Of a DNA stretch of 64,000 nt, positions 1 through 13,050 are shown one piece after another. Position numbers and translations under genes: made by a program. How positions within the stretch are numbered: the first letter of the stretch is position 1; each line of letters opens with the position of its first letter. The DNA lies in NCBI GenBank assembly GCA_963402885.1, contig OY727102.1, positions 17,670,001-17,734,000 on the forward strand, given 5' to 3'. Below the pieces are notes generated by a model. That model was not told the origin of the DNA, made no database searches, and was given only the letters and a program-made list of their open reading frames with translations. Source of the DNA: Antedon bifida (taxonomy: Eukaryota; Echinodermata; Crinoidea; Comatulida; Antedonidae).

Positions 1-706
1 GCGATACTGTTGGGATATAATACAATGACAGATAAGACTTAAGGAACAAGCAAAGTAAGAAACGATAAAATTAAAGGAGTAACATTAATAAACCCCGTAA
101 TCAAATAAGCACCATTGCGTTATTATTGGTTATCGGCCTGGTTAGTTTAGGAAACACTCAATTTATCATAATCATAATGTAACATTATGTTATATTATCC
201 CAATGCTTTTCATAAAAAATGTAAAAATGTTATGAAATGTATAATACCATTCCAATGAATTAATATCACATTTGTAATTTTAGTAGGAAAAATAATCCTT
301 AAAATTTTTTTTTTAAAGTTAAAATTGAATGTAGTATATATTTTCAAGGTGATATGTATATAATATAGATTATAATATAGATTATAATAAATATAATTTA
401 TAAATAATAATTAATTTTGAACGGTTTCATCAATATTGCATAACATTAGATTGGTCAGCTGCTGGCATAAACACATCTGGCCAATTAACTACCTAAAGCC
501 ATACTAAATTATCATCGAGTTGGTCAAAAATTAAAAAGTGACAATTATAAGCGAAAGGGTTAAACCCAAACATATGAATTTAAGATATTCACGGTTGAAA
601 GCCCATTGCATCTTAAATGTAAAAACTATAATAAATTTCATATAGTAAAATAACGTTGGTGGTGTCTGAAGCTGCTAAAACTTAAACTAACTTAAAATGG
701 AATTAC
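1..706. other. AT-rich intergenic sequence, no gene seen
   Basis: AT-rich sequence with poly-A/T runs and no coding exon or known repeat that I can support. It forms the 3' flank of the first IL-17-like gene, which is read leftwards. Confidence 0.5.
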
Positions 707-712
707 TTTATT
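707..712 (-). promoter_or_regulatory. Polyadenylation signal AATAAA of IL-17-like gene 1
   Basis: TTTATT on the plus strand reads AATAAA on the minus strand, about 50 nt past the stop codon of the first IL-17-like gene. Position and consensus fit a poly(A) signal; usage is inferred. Confidence 0.5.
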
Positions 713-760
713 TAAACATAAAATAAATTAATATACTTATTATGATTCGACATTATTTGA

Positions 761-3679
761 TCAACAATGTGAGTTTTTGCATCTTTTCCATGTCTTGCCG
801 TTGTTTGCGACACACTGGCAGCCGACTGATACGTTTTCTTTGCGCATTTCAAACCATGAAAGGCTTTCGTCAATCCTGTCAGCATAAAATAACATACGCA
901 CCTCATGATAGATTTCTTGACACCTTCCTGGACATCCATGTATCACACATTGGTCGCATTCACAAACCACGTTGTCAACTAACATCGGAATACGTTGTTC
1001 GTTTTTTAAACTGACTATCGTTGACTTGCAGTTCCGTTTTTCTTGTTCGAATCCTTCTTTGGTTTGTTTGAAGATTTGAACGTCAGCTGAAAATACACAA
1101 AACCGATATATATATATATATATTATAGTTTTTTGATCATTATATTTTTATTGTGTGTTTTTTCTCTCTGCGTCAGTGAATAACGTTATCAAAACTAAGA
1201 TGGCCTATTCAAGGTTTGATTTTATTCATCTTATCGTTCCTGTTAGGTAAATCAACGACGTAGCAGAGCGAGTTGGCCAATCACAAGCGGCAGTTCGAAT
1301 AATCCATCGCCTGTGATTGGTCAAACTACTTGCGTTGTGCTTACGTCCTTGCTTTTAGTTCTAATATAGGAATTAAACTTCATATGTTAAACGTTAGAAA
1401 TACTTACAACATTTTCTATATTTAGACGTGGTATTTGTAGTACGTTGTGTGTCACTATTGTTCGGTGGTTGGTAACTAATAACATAATCATTTAGGTGTC
1501 TCGTTGAATTGGCTAAGATAACAGTACTCATTGTAAATATAATCATTAAAATAGTGGCAGTCTGAAATTTAAAGAAAAATGTAATTTTTAATGTTTTCTA
1601 GGCCTACATATTTTGCTTTATTAAGTTTTATTAACAGCACCAAACTACCCAACTACGTCACTGCCACGTTCACAATTTGGTAGGCATAATTACTATAATA
1701 TACAAACATGTCTTCTTTCGTATTTGTGAACGTTTTTAAATGTATTAAAAAGATAACGCACACGTGGTCCTTTGAATCTTTTGTACTAATTACATTGATT
1801 GGACATGCACTTGTGTTCGCTGTCAGAAAGTACAAACTAGGGAATTCCCCTTTTACTTTACGCGACAATTGACTGACGTCACAATAACTTTACTACAGTG
1901 ACTTTCTGAAGTCCAATTAACGTATATTGTCAATATTTTGCAACCATTTTTGTGACATTATTATAAATTACAATGGCTGCACTAAAATGTATTCTGTAGA
2001 GAGATAATGAAGATGACTTTACAGATAAATAGGCCTACAGGGAAATAAATATGATCATCAGTAATATACATCAAATACCCAATTCAAGCAAGGAATTTTT
2101 TATTTTTAAAATATAAATTATGTTGGTCTACCATATTATTTGTAGGAAACTGTATTTTGTGGATGCAAACTGTTAATTATTTTAAGAAAAAAAAATAATA
2201 AAATCAATTGAAACAGCACCTTCTATATTATTTAATTAAAATACGATCTGGATGAGTTTGGTGGTAAGCATGTGTACATTGCAGCAACTAGGCAGAGGCC
2301 TAAGGGTATATGAGTTATAACAATTGTAGTAGCTAATTACACTAAACAAAGCTCACTCAGATCCCTTATTTTCCTCCCTAAACCTTTTAAAGTTGAAAGA
2401 CCTTAACTATTATCAACAGTGTACTTTTCTCTACTCATCGATTAACTCCCTAAACCCACCTCAATTTACAAATTTATTCCAACCAAACGCATCTTTTCAC
2501 AATTATAGAACTCGAACTGTACAGGATATGCATATCCCTCTTCATAAAAAAACATCATTTCAATATAACATAAGATTTAGTGGACCTAAACTATGGAATA
2601 AACTACCTTCAAATATTAAAGTTGCTGTATCTAAGAAAAGCTTTTCATTTAAACTTAAAAGATATATCACATCCAAGTATTAATTTTTATTATATTACAT
2701 CTAATGATAATAATTTTAATGATGATTAACAAGAATACGAACAACTCTTAATTTATACCAAAATTATTTTTTTAGTTATTTTACTTATTTAGTTTAACCC
2801 ATGTTATGTAAATTTATATATTGTTATTTCTTTATTTTATTTATTTTTTTTTCTTTTTCCGTGTTGTTTAAATCTAATCTTTGTTTAGGCATGTCTGTCA
2901 CAAGCTTTTTGCTTTTTTGAACATGCCTTCTTCAATCATATTACCTTTCTTTACACCATTTTGTATACTGTTTTATTTTAAAGAAAATAAATGTTACTTT
3001 GAATTGAATTGAAGGCCTGCAAACCACAGTGATCACTAGCGTGAAAATGCATTTCAATTGAACTATTAACACTAGTATAGTAGGCGTAAGCCTATACTAG
3101 AAAATCTTAATTAGGCCTATATATATCAAGAGAAGATTGAAATTTTACTCTTCCCCTTGGCTTATATTGAAGATTCAAGAAATGTTATTGGTCCACTTTA
3201 AAATGGAAATTCGTTTTGCTTGGCATAATTAAGACAAAACGAAAATACATCAAATTGCAAAAGGCAGTGTTAAAATACTATTAAAATGTTAAAATACTGT
3301 TTAAAAAAATTAAAAATTCAGATTTCAAAAACGCCATAGGCTCTGTAAAATGCTGTTATTAAACGATTAAAATTTAAAATAAAATATTACAACAATATTA
3401 CAATATTCTTCACGCCTAAAATGTTTTCTTATAGTATGTTATTCACATTAGTATATTTGAAATGAAATAACAGAAATTAACTACAAATGAAAGTTTGTTA
3501 TTTTTTAGACCTATATTATTTTGTGGTGCGTGGATGGAGATAAACTGTCCTATTATAAACGAATAGGCTGGCCATGCTCACTACAGATACACACCAATGC
3601 TTACAAGCCATGTAAAAGTAGGCCTACAGTCAGACGATACTCGCAGTAAATCACTGATAATATTATATCTTACCTTCAT
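761..3679 (-). CDS. IL-17-like cytokine, paralogue 1
   Basis: Secreted cystine-knot cytokine of the interleukin-17 family, expected to signal through IL-17 receptors. Exons in transcript order: 3674-3679 (ATG AAG only), 1408-1561, 761-1086; all introns are GT-AG, phases agree, 161 aa. Residues 1-19 form a hydrophobic signal peptide. The family hallmark is clear: an RIP motif at 85-87 preceded by N-E-Q, a C-x-C-x2-C cluster at 95/97/100, and a terminal V-G-C-x-C-V at 142-146. Extra cysteines at 73, 105, 109, 156 and 161 are lineage-specific. The two-codon first exon is the least certain part; it was chosen because it gives an in-phase start and a good donor (GTAAGA). Family identity is inferred from motifs; orthology to a vertebrate IL-17 letter is not assigned. 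A second paralogue lies just upstream on the same strand. Confidence 0.8.
1252..1349. repeat. Degenerate MITE-B-type palindrome in intron 2 of IL-17-like gene 1
   Basis: An inverted-repeat segment with the arms ccaatcacaagcg and cgcctgtgattgg around a short centre, plus flanking GCGTTGTG-type sequence. It matches the inner part of the larger MITE-B form at 49405-49527. Old and diverged. Confidence 0.5.
2340..3013 (+). mobile_element. 3' end of a non-LTR retrotransposon (LINE), truncated
   Basis: An open segment at about 2366-2683 encodes the C-terminal end of a LINE reverse-transcriptase polyprotein: L-N-L-L-K-L near the start and F-S-G-P-K-L-W-N-K-L-P-S near the end, typical of the thumb region of CR1/Jockey-like elements. 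It is followed by an AT-rich 3' UTR, AATAAA and an ATTGA-repeat tail (2996-3013). 5'-truncated as usual for LINEs. It lies in intron 1 of IL-17-like gene 1, opposite strand. Confidence 0.75.
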
Positions 3680-4540
3680 ATCTATAGTTTCTTTAGTGAT
3701 TCCTAGCTTAATGCTTTAAAGTTGATGAGTTGGTATTGGTTTGATGTTTTAGTTTGGTTCTAGGCATGCATGCAACCAATTATTATATAGGCTAGGCCTA
3801 AACGATGAATGACGTAATGCCGGTACTTTCCCGACTACATTGCACGCATGACTAGTCGACTCGAATGCATTTAGCCAATCAGCATAGGATATGTTCTGTT
3901 ATTATTTAATTTATTTTAATTATATTCAGTTTATGGAGTTAAGCCAAAATATTTGTATAGAAAGATAATGGAAAATTCACAAAAAGAAGATGATATTAGT
4001 ATTTTTATATTTAGATAATTATCTAATAGTGTAGCATTCCTTGTTGATTGTAGGCCTAACAATCTACTACAGTGTGTGTGCAATATTGGTCTAATGTTTG
4101 CCAATGATGTATTTAATTATTATTCAATTTTTTGAAAAAGAGCAAAAGTCACATTGGAAAATAAATGGAAAATGTACAAAAATACAATGGTTTTTTTTAA
4201 ATTATTAAGTTATACCGTAATTATTATTCTTCACAATTATCTAATACTAGGCCTATGCAGTATTTGTGTCAATATTTCACTGTTTGCCAAGATTGTTTTA
4301 TTATTAAAACATGATTCATATTATTTGAATTATGTTAAAAATAGTATGAAAAATAAATGGAAAAGAATCGTATATTCTTTAAATATGGGAAAATTCCTTA
4401 CTGCAGTAATTATGAGTCAACGCATTCTGATGGGATCTAATTTATTAAAATGATTTAGATTGAGGAAAAAATAGAAAATAATAATAATAATAATATTATA
4501 AATTGAATATACTCTCTCATTCTAGTCAATCATTCAGCCC
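3680..4540. other. AT-rich intergenic sequence between IL-17-like genes
   Basis: Upstream flank of IL-17-like gene 1. It contains several TAGGCCTA/GGCCTA palindromes and AT-rich sequence. An open frame at 4154-4453 is AT-driven with no recognisable motif and is not called. Confidence 0.4.
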
Positions 4541-4546
4541 ATGTAT

Positions 4547-5080
4547 CTTCATACTCATCATCAGGTCATTGCCATTTTATGGTGTAAGATAGTCTATCTC
4601 GTTCAACAAAATACTCCTCATCTGGTCACCGCCCCTTATTGCCCTTTTATGGTGTAAGATAGTCTATCTCGTTCAACAAAATACTCATCATCTGGTCACC
4701 GCCCCTCATTGCCCTTTTCTGGTGTAAGATAGTCTATCTCGTTCAATAACATACGGTACTCATCATCTGTCACCGCCCCTCATTGCCCTTTTCTGGTGTA
4801 AGATGGTCTCTCGTTCAACAAAATACGGTACTCATCATCTGGTCGCCGCCCCTCATTGCCCTTTTCTGGTGTAAGACAGTCTATCTCGTTCAACAACATA
4901 CTCATCATCAGGTCACCGCCCCTTATTGCCCTTTTATGGTGTAAGATAGTCTATCTCGTTCAACAAAATACTCATCATCAGGTCACCGCCCCTTATTGCC
5001 CCCTTCTGAGACAGCTCCTGTATCAACAAACTCATCATAGGCTACCATCCCTCATTGCCCTTTCCATTACCAACATACTC
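4547..5080. repeat. Minisatellite, ~70-74-bp unit, six or more copies
   Basis: Tandem array whose unit contains GGTGTAAGATAGTCTATC, a CGTTCAACAAAATACTCATC segment and GGTCACCGCCCC. The agtctatctc anchor recurs at about 4591, 4661, 4731, 4804, 4878 and 4948, giving a 70-74-bp period. The last copies decay. It lies in the ~1.9 kb between the two IL-17-like genes. The open frame through it (4856-5215) is repeat-driven. Confidence 0.85.
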
Positions 5081-5584
5081 ATATTTACTGTAGGTTATCC
5101 CTCATTCATTCATACGTCCATTCGTACGTTCATTTATTCAATACGACAAAAGCATTTCAATACACTATATTATACAAGTTTATTTTTCAAAATATTTGAT
5201 TACAAGAGGTTTTAATAAAACCATTAATAACTAATTCGTTATTATAACGATACATTTGAAATATGGCATATACTAACTTTTTAAAAGTTACATATTTTTT
5301 AATATTATATAATAATATTATACTGTTGCTTATTCATTATTCATATTAAACATTTATTCTTTGGATATCCTTAAGTGAATTGTAAATATTGGACTATATC
5401 TATTTTCCATAAAAGGTCTAAATGTATGACTGTGTAAATATAAAAATAATAATTTTTTTTAAAAAGTAGCTTAAAAAATCTCGATCCTTAATCTAAAAAC
5501 TAAAAACTGTAAAAAATATAGAAAAGATATGCTAGCATTTAATTCATTCTTTGTAGTAAAATATATCAAAAGAGAACGCAATCT

Positions 5585-8526
5585 TTAAACTGTCGCTCGC
5601 TTACAAAGGAACGCAACGGCAATTCGCTCTTCTTCTAAACGGTAGTAAAAATGACCACGGTGATCCTGAATGGTAGAGTTCTTCAACATCTGCATTTTGA
5701 TCTCAAACGGATGGCACAGCTCGTTTGTTGGAACACTGGTAATGACGTCTAAACAGAAACGGGTCAGGTTCTTAGCTCTCCAGATTGTGGCAGGGATCCG
5801 ATTGGGGTCGTAATCTCTTTCCATCCGGAAAGGACAAGCGCCATCGGCTTCAGATTCTGAAAAAAACCCATAATTTCGTATGATTATAAACTATACATTG
5901 TGGGTTGTAGAACTATAACACACGTCTGATATCCTTTTACAAACTCAGAAAATAGTACAGCCATCTTATCCTTTTTTACATTGAAATATTTGCTTTCTTA
6001 AATAAAATGTTTCAGAAGCAGTCTAATGTCAACATGGCGTGTTAATATACAAATTGAAGATGAATACAGTACGCGCACATTGTAATCACGATTCTGCGTA
6101 TAGGTCAGATTAAAAGTAGTGTTTGTCAATGTACTATTTACACAATTGACCTCTTACCGTTAACTCGAGACCCGGGTGCGACGCCATAGTTTCTTGGAAA
6201 TTTGACTTTAAACAAATCTCCTACAGGATAGAGAGAAGAAACGGTTGTTGTGGAATATGTTGTCTGGGACAAAACCAGTATCACAATGAATAATTGAAGT
6301 TTGATCTGAAGGAACAAAAATTATAATAAATAATTAATTGTAAGACAACATTTTAAAAAGCACTCAAATCTCGTACTGTCTAGTCTAGAGACAATAAGGG
6401 ACCCCAGTTTCTTGTCTGCTGACTATAACCTTTCTCCTACATCTGTTTTACTGCCATTATACATTTTCAAATACACCGATACGAGAATCTAAAGTAGAAG
6501 TTGTACCTAATTTTTGATTGACCTCATCTTAGCTGACCTCATTATCATAATAAAAAAAAAGTAGACTACATGGTTTATAAAGGTATAACTTATGTATTAT
6601 TATTTACTATTATTGCAAGGAATAAATAAGAAAACAAGTATATTTCAAATATAGGGTTATTATTCGTATTAAAATACGCCCTTCTCTTGAATCTAGAGGA
6701 AGGGGGAAAAAGCAAATTATAGGCAAAGAAAAGATGAGCTTAAAATATATGTAAATGTTGCAAAATATCAACATAGACAGACAGCAGGCAGGATGTTTTT
6801 GTAAGATGGATATTTAAGATCCGTTAAGATACTAAGATAATATAAATAAACTATAAGAATGATCTAAACAACGATCATATTGTTTTGAATATGGGTTGTA
6901 CTGTACTATTCTTCAAGTTCCAACGGAAGATTCGAAAATAGAAAGCCGCCACTTTAAACACCTACTTAAATATATCGAAAGGAAACGGATGTTTAATAGG
7001 CCTAGTTACACCTGAATAAAATTGGAACGATTGACGTGGATTGACTTTCATGTATATTTCAATATAGACATAACAAAAAATAACCTGAAATTGGGGAGAC
7101 CAGGGTCAACCTAAGTGAACTTAATCACTGTATCTGAATTAACTATATAACCAAATGCATTCTGTTAATATAGACATAAGCTGATGTTATATATTGCATT
7201 TGTAAATTCGTTTTAATAGATACTAGAAACTCTTAATTCATACAGTTTGACATTTTGAATTCTCAATAAATCAAAGTTATTAAAAAAAAATGCAAAACAA
7301 AGGAATGTTAGTGTTTTACTATATGAAACGGAAGTAATTCGCTTTCATTGTGTGTGACCATGCTGTTAGTTTTTTAGGGGCGTTGGTAGAACTAATAACT
7401 ATGTAATTTCTATTCTTATAATTCACTTAGTGGATTTGTAATTTGCCACCTTGTCTGAAGACGTCTGTCAAATATTCGACTTAACCTCGATTGATGGAAC
7501 TGTACTCCGCATAGAACATAAAAAGACTCCCCTCTGTCTGCATGTCTGTCTGTCTATCTGTCTGTATTGTTTGCCCGATATGCCTATTTTATTTCATTTC
7601 ATTATTTATGTATATTTATTTCAGTAAAACATTACGTGTTTTAACGCCTACATTTTTATCAACATTAATCGCTTATAATCGTATATAAGAAGTGATACAA
7701 AAAGCTGGCCTACTTTTGTTTTAAAGGTAAAGAAATAGTTTCCCAATTTGTATGTTAAGTGATAATTACTCAAATATTACTATAATATTGATATTTTATT
7801 ATATAATATAATATTGATTGTTTTAAATTTTCCATCTCGTATCTTAAATTGTGTTAAACTATACTCTGACAGTAAAGTGAACTACAGAAAAAATCAGACT
7901 GAAACAAGTCTAGGCAAATTACTATGTTACTAAAAGAAAGGTATGTTTAAATGATGAAATAAATACAAATATAGGAAAAAATCTGCGATAGGAAACAAAG
8001 ATGTCCGACCAATATTCAAACTAAGTCTCTTAATATATAAATTGCTAATATACTTTTAAGAATCATTTATAGTTTGTAAGTGAAACAAAGCTGAGTTTGT
8101 TTTCTTTTCTACAAGTATTCATTCATTTGAAAAGGATTTGTGTAAAAATACTCAATTGAACTAAACTTAAAGATTGGACAATACTTAACGAGTTTAGTCA
8201 AATTGTACTGAAGAGAGAAATGCTAACATAAAAAAAATAAATAAAAGGAAGCAACGATACCTAACCAACATTCGAACAAATCTCTAGTAGGCCTAACTCA
8301 AATTTCTTGTCGCAAATTTCTCCCCAAACAGATTAACTTCTTCTTACGAGTAGGACTGCCTTATCGAACCTAACCCTTCTCCTCCTTTCCTAAGAAGATG
8401 GACTTTGATATGCCTAACATTACCAAATTATGCTTCTAAATCGTGAATTAATAGCAACTCATAACTGTCAACAGATTTTATAAAAACGCTTTAATAACTC
8501 ACCGATTTAAAATTGTTACCGCTCAT
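5585..8526 (-). CDS. IL-17-like cytokine, paralogue 2
   Basis: Second IL-17-family secreted cytokine. Exons in transcript order: 8503-8526, 6158-6305, 5585-5856; GT-AG introns, phases 0 and 1 as in paralogue 1; 147 aa. Residues ~9-26 form the hydrophobic core of a signal peptide. The hallmark runs A-C-P-F-R (64-68) then D-x-N-R-I-P (74-79), followed by W-R-A-K-N (83-87). The mature part has only four cysteines: 65, 92, 105 and 142. Where IL-17s carry A-x-C the sequence has A-K-N (85-87), and the terminal C-x-C is F-L-C (140-142), so one cysteine of each conserved pair is missing. A minus-strand ATTAAA (5538-5543) lies 42 nt past the stop. Adjacent to paralogue 1 in the same orientation, so probably a tandem duplicate. 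Confidence 0.8.
7529..7571. repeat. (TCTG/TCTA)n microsatellite
   Basis: A short run of TCTG and TCTA tetranucleotides within intron 1 of IL-17-like gene 2. Confidence 0.6.
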
Positions 8527-9620
8527 CCTGGCTATGTTAATAGTTTAACTTGGAAGAAGACAAACTGGTTTATGTTTAATTCGAATACATCTTCTTGCTT
8601 TTATATAAAGCAGTATAATCTATTTAAGGTAACATTCCACAACTATAACTTATATATTTATTTCCCTCTGGGAAATCTTCCAGGTAGTTTGTATTTTGTA
8701 AAGCATCAGTAGTTCGACTATCAGGTTACTTAATCTTCTTTGATTTTGTTCAAATCACCAGAAAATCAAACATAAGAACGTGTTCACACTTTGTGTTTAT
8801 AAGTTACAAGTTCCTGAGACACGAATTACGGTATTTATATAAATAGTGTAATTAATGAATTGTTTAATTTGACTTTCACAAAAACAACAAAAAATGTTGA
8901 AAATTGTAATCACAGAAGCATGGTAACACAAATAACTAATTCTATGTAGCCAAATTCCATGAAGACAGTACCCAAATTGAACGTGTTTTTTAACAGCAAT
9001 AATATTGACTCTATTACGTAGCCGTTTTAGCTTAAAAAGTCATAAAAAGGCGTTAACATTATTACAATAAGAAATGTAAATAGCATAAAAATGCAACCCT
9101 TAGCCCAGTCATCATGCTATTTGCTGACTCTTAAACATTAACATATCAAACATGTATAAATACAACGTTCACTTTGTTAGCATGCTGTTTATTGATTATT
9201 AGTGTTAAAATCAAATATAACTTGATCGAACAGTACCCCTCTTTTTCCATTTGCTTTCTAGATACGCTACATTCAGATTACAGTATATATAAATATACTT
9301 GTTAGAATTAGGAAATAAACATGTAAATACAATATAAATGTATGGTTATTGTATAAAAAGTAATATTGAAAAGGAGGGATAAAGTGGACATGGGTTAAAA
9401 TGGAATATTTTATTTTACGTTAAGCTCAACTTTGTCTATTTTATTTTTAAATTATACTGTGCAAAAATTGTCAAAGTGAATCCTTATCTAAAGTTAAAAT
9501 AGTAGAATAAACCAGTGTAATTTTACTCTTCTCTGAATAAAGGGATACTTTAATTATACAGTACTTTGTTCATTTTTTTATTTTTAAATGGATGGAAAGT
9601 TTCTAACTAAAAATGAAACC
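8527..9620. other. Upstream flank of IL-17-like gene 2
   Basis: AT-rich sequence. No exon, RNA gene or known repeat recognised. Confidence 0.4.
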
Positions 9621-9627
9621 ATGACCA

Positions 9628-9800
9628 TAGAATGTGATGATGGTGGTGATAATCAGATGAGGATGATGATGAGGCTGATAATGGTGATTGCGAGGATGTT
9701 GAGGATGAAGTTGATGACGATGATGGTGAAGTTGATAATGATAATGAGGATTATGAGGATGACGATGACACTGATGATGACGATGATGATGACGTATTGG
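9628..9800. repeat. GAT-type trinucleotide microsatellite
   Basis: Imperfect (GATGAN) repeat. Open frames on both strands (Met/Ile-rich plus, His/Asn-rich minus) are by-products of the repeat and not genes. Confidence 0.85.
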
Positions 9801-9809
9801 TTGATTAAT

Positions 9810-12800
9810 TGATCGATTGATTATTTGATTGATTTTATTTAGCATTTGATTTTTTTATGTTTTTTTGCATGTGTTTTATTATTGTTTTGTTTAAGATAGA
9901 TACGTTGTTTGATTTGTAACTTGTACGACATATTGTGTAGTTTAAGATATTTATGGTTAGTTCAAGCTTGACTTCACCACTATTATTAAGTACCACTGAT
10001 AAAAAAGTGAAAGTATAAAAAAAAAAAATGTGTACCTATTATTTATTATCATGGAATTTCATTTTCTATTATTGCCTCTTGTAACATTTTATGTTCACAA
10101 ACACATGACAAAGCTAACCTATTTTAATACATGTTGAAATAAAGATATTAAAAAATTACGACTTTGGAATAATATCTCGTGACTGACAGTACAATGGCCA
10201 ATGAACAGGATGATAGCAGGAGGGAAACTCCGAACCTGCTCATTGAAGCGTTTATTTATCTGTTTCTTTTGTTATACTATGTCAGGTGACCATACCTGTA
10301 ATACCCAGTGTAGCGACAAATCTGGCTAACCTGACCCGAAGCTATTCCAAGACCGGAATCGTATATGTTAGCTTATCGTGTATTTCATTTTTAATCAAAC
10401 CAGGATCGATTTAAATTATAAATCTTTCCCTAATTTTCCGTAGAATGTAGAGCAATTCATACACGCACAATGGATTTTCTTTTAAACAAAATATTTTACA
10501 AATTTATAATTTAAATCTTGCTTTGTAAATTAACAAAGGTAATCATTGTTAGCATTGTTCCCATCGTTCGTTTTAATGGCAGTGTTCTTTTAACTTGTGG
10601 TGTCCCTGAAGGGGTATCCCAAAGCAGGGATTATGTATACCGAGAAATGACTTTTCAAATATAAAGAACTCGCTTGTAATAAAATATTTTATAAATGGAA
10701 AGAATAAATGTGGGACGCACCTACCAAAGAGAGAGAGAGAAAGACAATATAGTATTGTATTAGTTTCAGTTTCATTGTCAAGTGACATTTATTTACTTCA
10801 AGAAAAACCAGTTAACAAGATGTTGGTAAAAAGTAAACGGTAAAAGTGTACTTTTGCTGATTAAGTGTGAATTTGAATGGTGCTTTATTTTAATATTACG
10901 TCACTTTTAGACGAACGAGATACTCTCTAATAATGTCAATCGTTTATGCTGTAATATGTAAGAAGTAAAGATAAAGAGTACCTAATTTTCTCTTACCCAC
11001 GTGGACATTGTTTTTAACTCTCACAAATGTTCACATATTTATACTGTTTTCACATTAAGTGAAAATCCGATCTACTTAGTATATATAAATAATGTAGGCA
11101 CAATCTCTAAAAAAACAAAATTCTTATGCAATGTATATAGAGATTCTAAAATATCTAATATAAATTTATCAACCAAGACATGGCTTTTCTCTCTGTTTTC
11201 CAAACAGTTGGTGAAAAGCATTGACATAACGTGTGGGAAAAGAGACAAGGTATGGTTTTCAGAGAAAGGTTATAGACAGGAGACAGAAAAATGTAAGGTG
11301 CTGTTTCTTTGTACAAGACTCATGTGCAAAAAAAAGTATGGACCCGATTTACATTTTTTTTTTATTCAGGGGTTCTAAAATATCTAAATATATATTTAAA
11401 ACTTGGCTTTTAGATCTGATTTTAGTTGAAAATCCTATCATTATTAGCTATTCAACACACTATAATATGTCTATGTCTATCAATTTTTCTCGGATTGAAG
11501 CAGAAACAATGGACAAGGTTCACATCAATCGAAGCGTAAAGAAATGTAGTTCTTTTGTTACTATTCATCCCATGCAGAGAGTTGTACTAGACGTACGTAT
11601 CCTAGATATTGTACACAAGTTAAATCGAACACAGCTATACAGCATGTGGAGGAATTATCCCCCCACGCTATGAGGAAATACATATATTTATTAAATATAT
11701 ATTATATGTAAAACACTGATATTCTATTTTATCAAAGCTTGCATTATTGTTTGTCTTTGTTCACGCTGAAGTTTTTACAATTTTGCAAAGGAGGAAAATC
11801 CCCAGCACTGTAAAATAAGTGTAATGAATGATATGTTATCGTTAGGATTAGGTGGATTCCCGCTCATAAGTTTGTCGCTAATACCTATATACCAGTTGAC
11901 AAGTGACACCAGATTAAACATTCATTTTTTTTTAATTTAAAAGGTTTTGCTATTATCAATGTTTTCATCTATGCAAAAAACATTTAAATTCAAAGTAATT
12001 GCATTGACTGTATGCTAAAATCAACTAATATATCATCTCAGTGATCCTGCATATAATTTTTTATATTTTACTTTGTGTGTATGTATGGCTTTTATACAAA
12101 GGATATATAGAAAGCTCTGCTAACTTTTCTGGCCCTTTACTTTATCGTTTTGATTTGCTTTTCGCTTTTTTTTGTATCTCCATTGAGATCCAGCCACTGA
12201 TACCCACAGCAGTGTAATTTTTTCAGTAATTTGCCTTTGGATTTATATATATATATAGTGTATTTATAAATATTTGGCTTATCTGTAATCAGATCTAGTT
12301 AAATTTGTGGGTTTTTTAAAAATTGCCTGCATTATACAACACACCTTCGTTTAATATAAGTTGGTATCCTCGGGCCTGGGACGTCTGTGTACTTACTTGA
12401 GGCATATTTATATAACTAAAGGCTTATATGACACTAACAACTTGTTATTGTTTGACAGAGACGGTTCCACAAAAGAGCTTCGCTAGGCCTATATTATATG
12501 ACAACATTTCTTCCTTGTATTTTGTAATTTTGGCTTATCTAGATGAAAATGTTTGTTTATTAATGAATCAAGCCATTTGTATCATGTGAAACGGACGTCG
12601 CCCATGAGAATGTTTTCCCGTGGATCGATCCTCGGTTGATCATTCGAGCTTTTTTACGTAAAGCTCTTTCGAATTGTCGTCATATTGTGACCCGTCACGC
12701 CTCAATGTTTCCATAATCTTGCCCAAATGTATCTTACATAAGAAAAAATTAGGAATTAAATCCAAAGAAAAAAGAAAGAAAATGAACCTGTATTAAATAC

Positions 12801-13050
12801 CAAAAAGAAAACAGCTTACAGAATAATAGGAACTAAAGATAGTACGACCGCTGGAGATATTGTTAACAGTGCCATAAGTAAGGATGAGTATCACCCTCTC
12901 CACCATTAGGCCTACCTTGTCTTTAGTAAGTCAGGCGTTTAGTGTACCCAAGATAGAAAACCAATAGGATGAGAAACGAGTTTCTCACTACTGAAATGAG
13001 GCAATTAAATGGAACATGGAAATGTTGATCATTTTATGCTATACCCATAC
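9810..13050. other. Intergenic sequence with no recognised gene
   Basis: AT-rich. Open frames at 11001-11378 and 11233-11673 overlap in different frames and lack any motif; they contain a diverged local repeat (TTCTAAAATATCTAA near 11139 and 11376). A dispersed repeat at 12108-12250 is listed separately. Nothing else is supportable. Confidence 0.4.
12108..12250. repeat. Dispersed repeat, copy 1 (inverted partner at 58.8 kb)
   Basis: Contains TTACTTTATCGTTTTGATTT, GCTTTTCGC and further on TTTGCCTTTGGATTTATAT. The reverse complement of this order and sequence is found at 58762-58885, so the two are copies of one interspersed element in opposite orientation. Family unknown. Confidence 0.6.

Noticed and set aside
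10573-10788. Plus-strand piece resembling a reverse-transcriptase G-V-P-Q-G motif (C-G-V-P-E-G near 10605)
   Set aside because: Only a few residues match and nothing before or after continues the reverse-transcriptase pattern.
11001-11673. Two overlapping open frames of 125 and 146 codons
   Set aside because: Different frames of the same AT-rich DNA, no recognisable motif or splice context.
12770-12905. Short plus-strand open segment (A-Y-R-I-I-G-T-K-D-S-T-T)
   Set aside because: About 45 codons between stops without good splice sites or family match.
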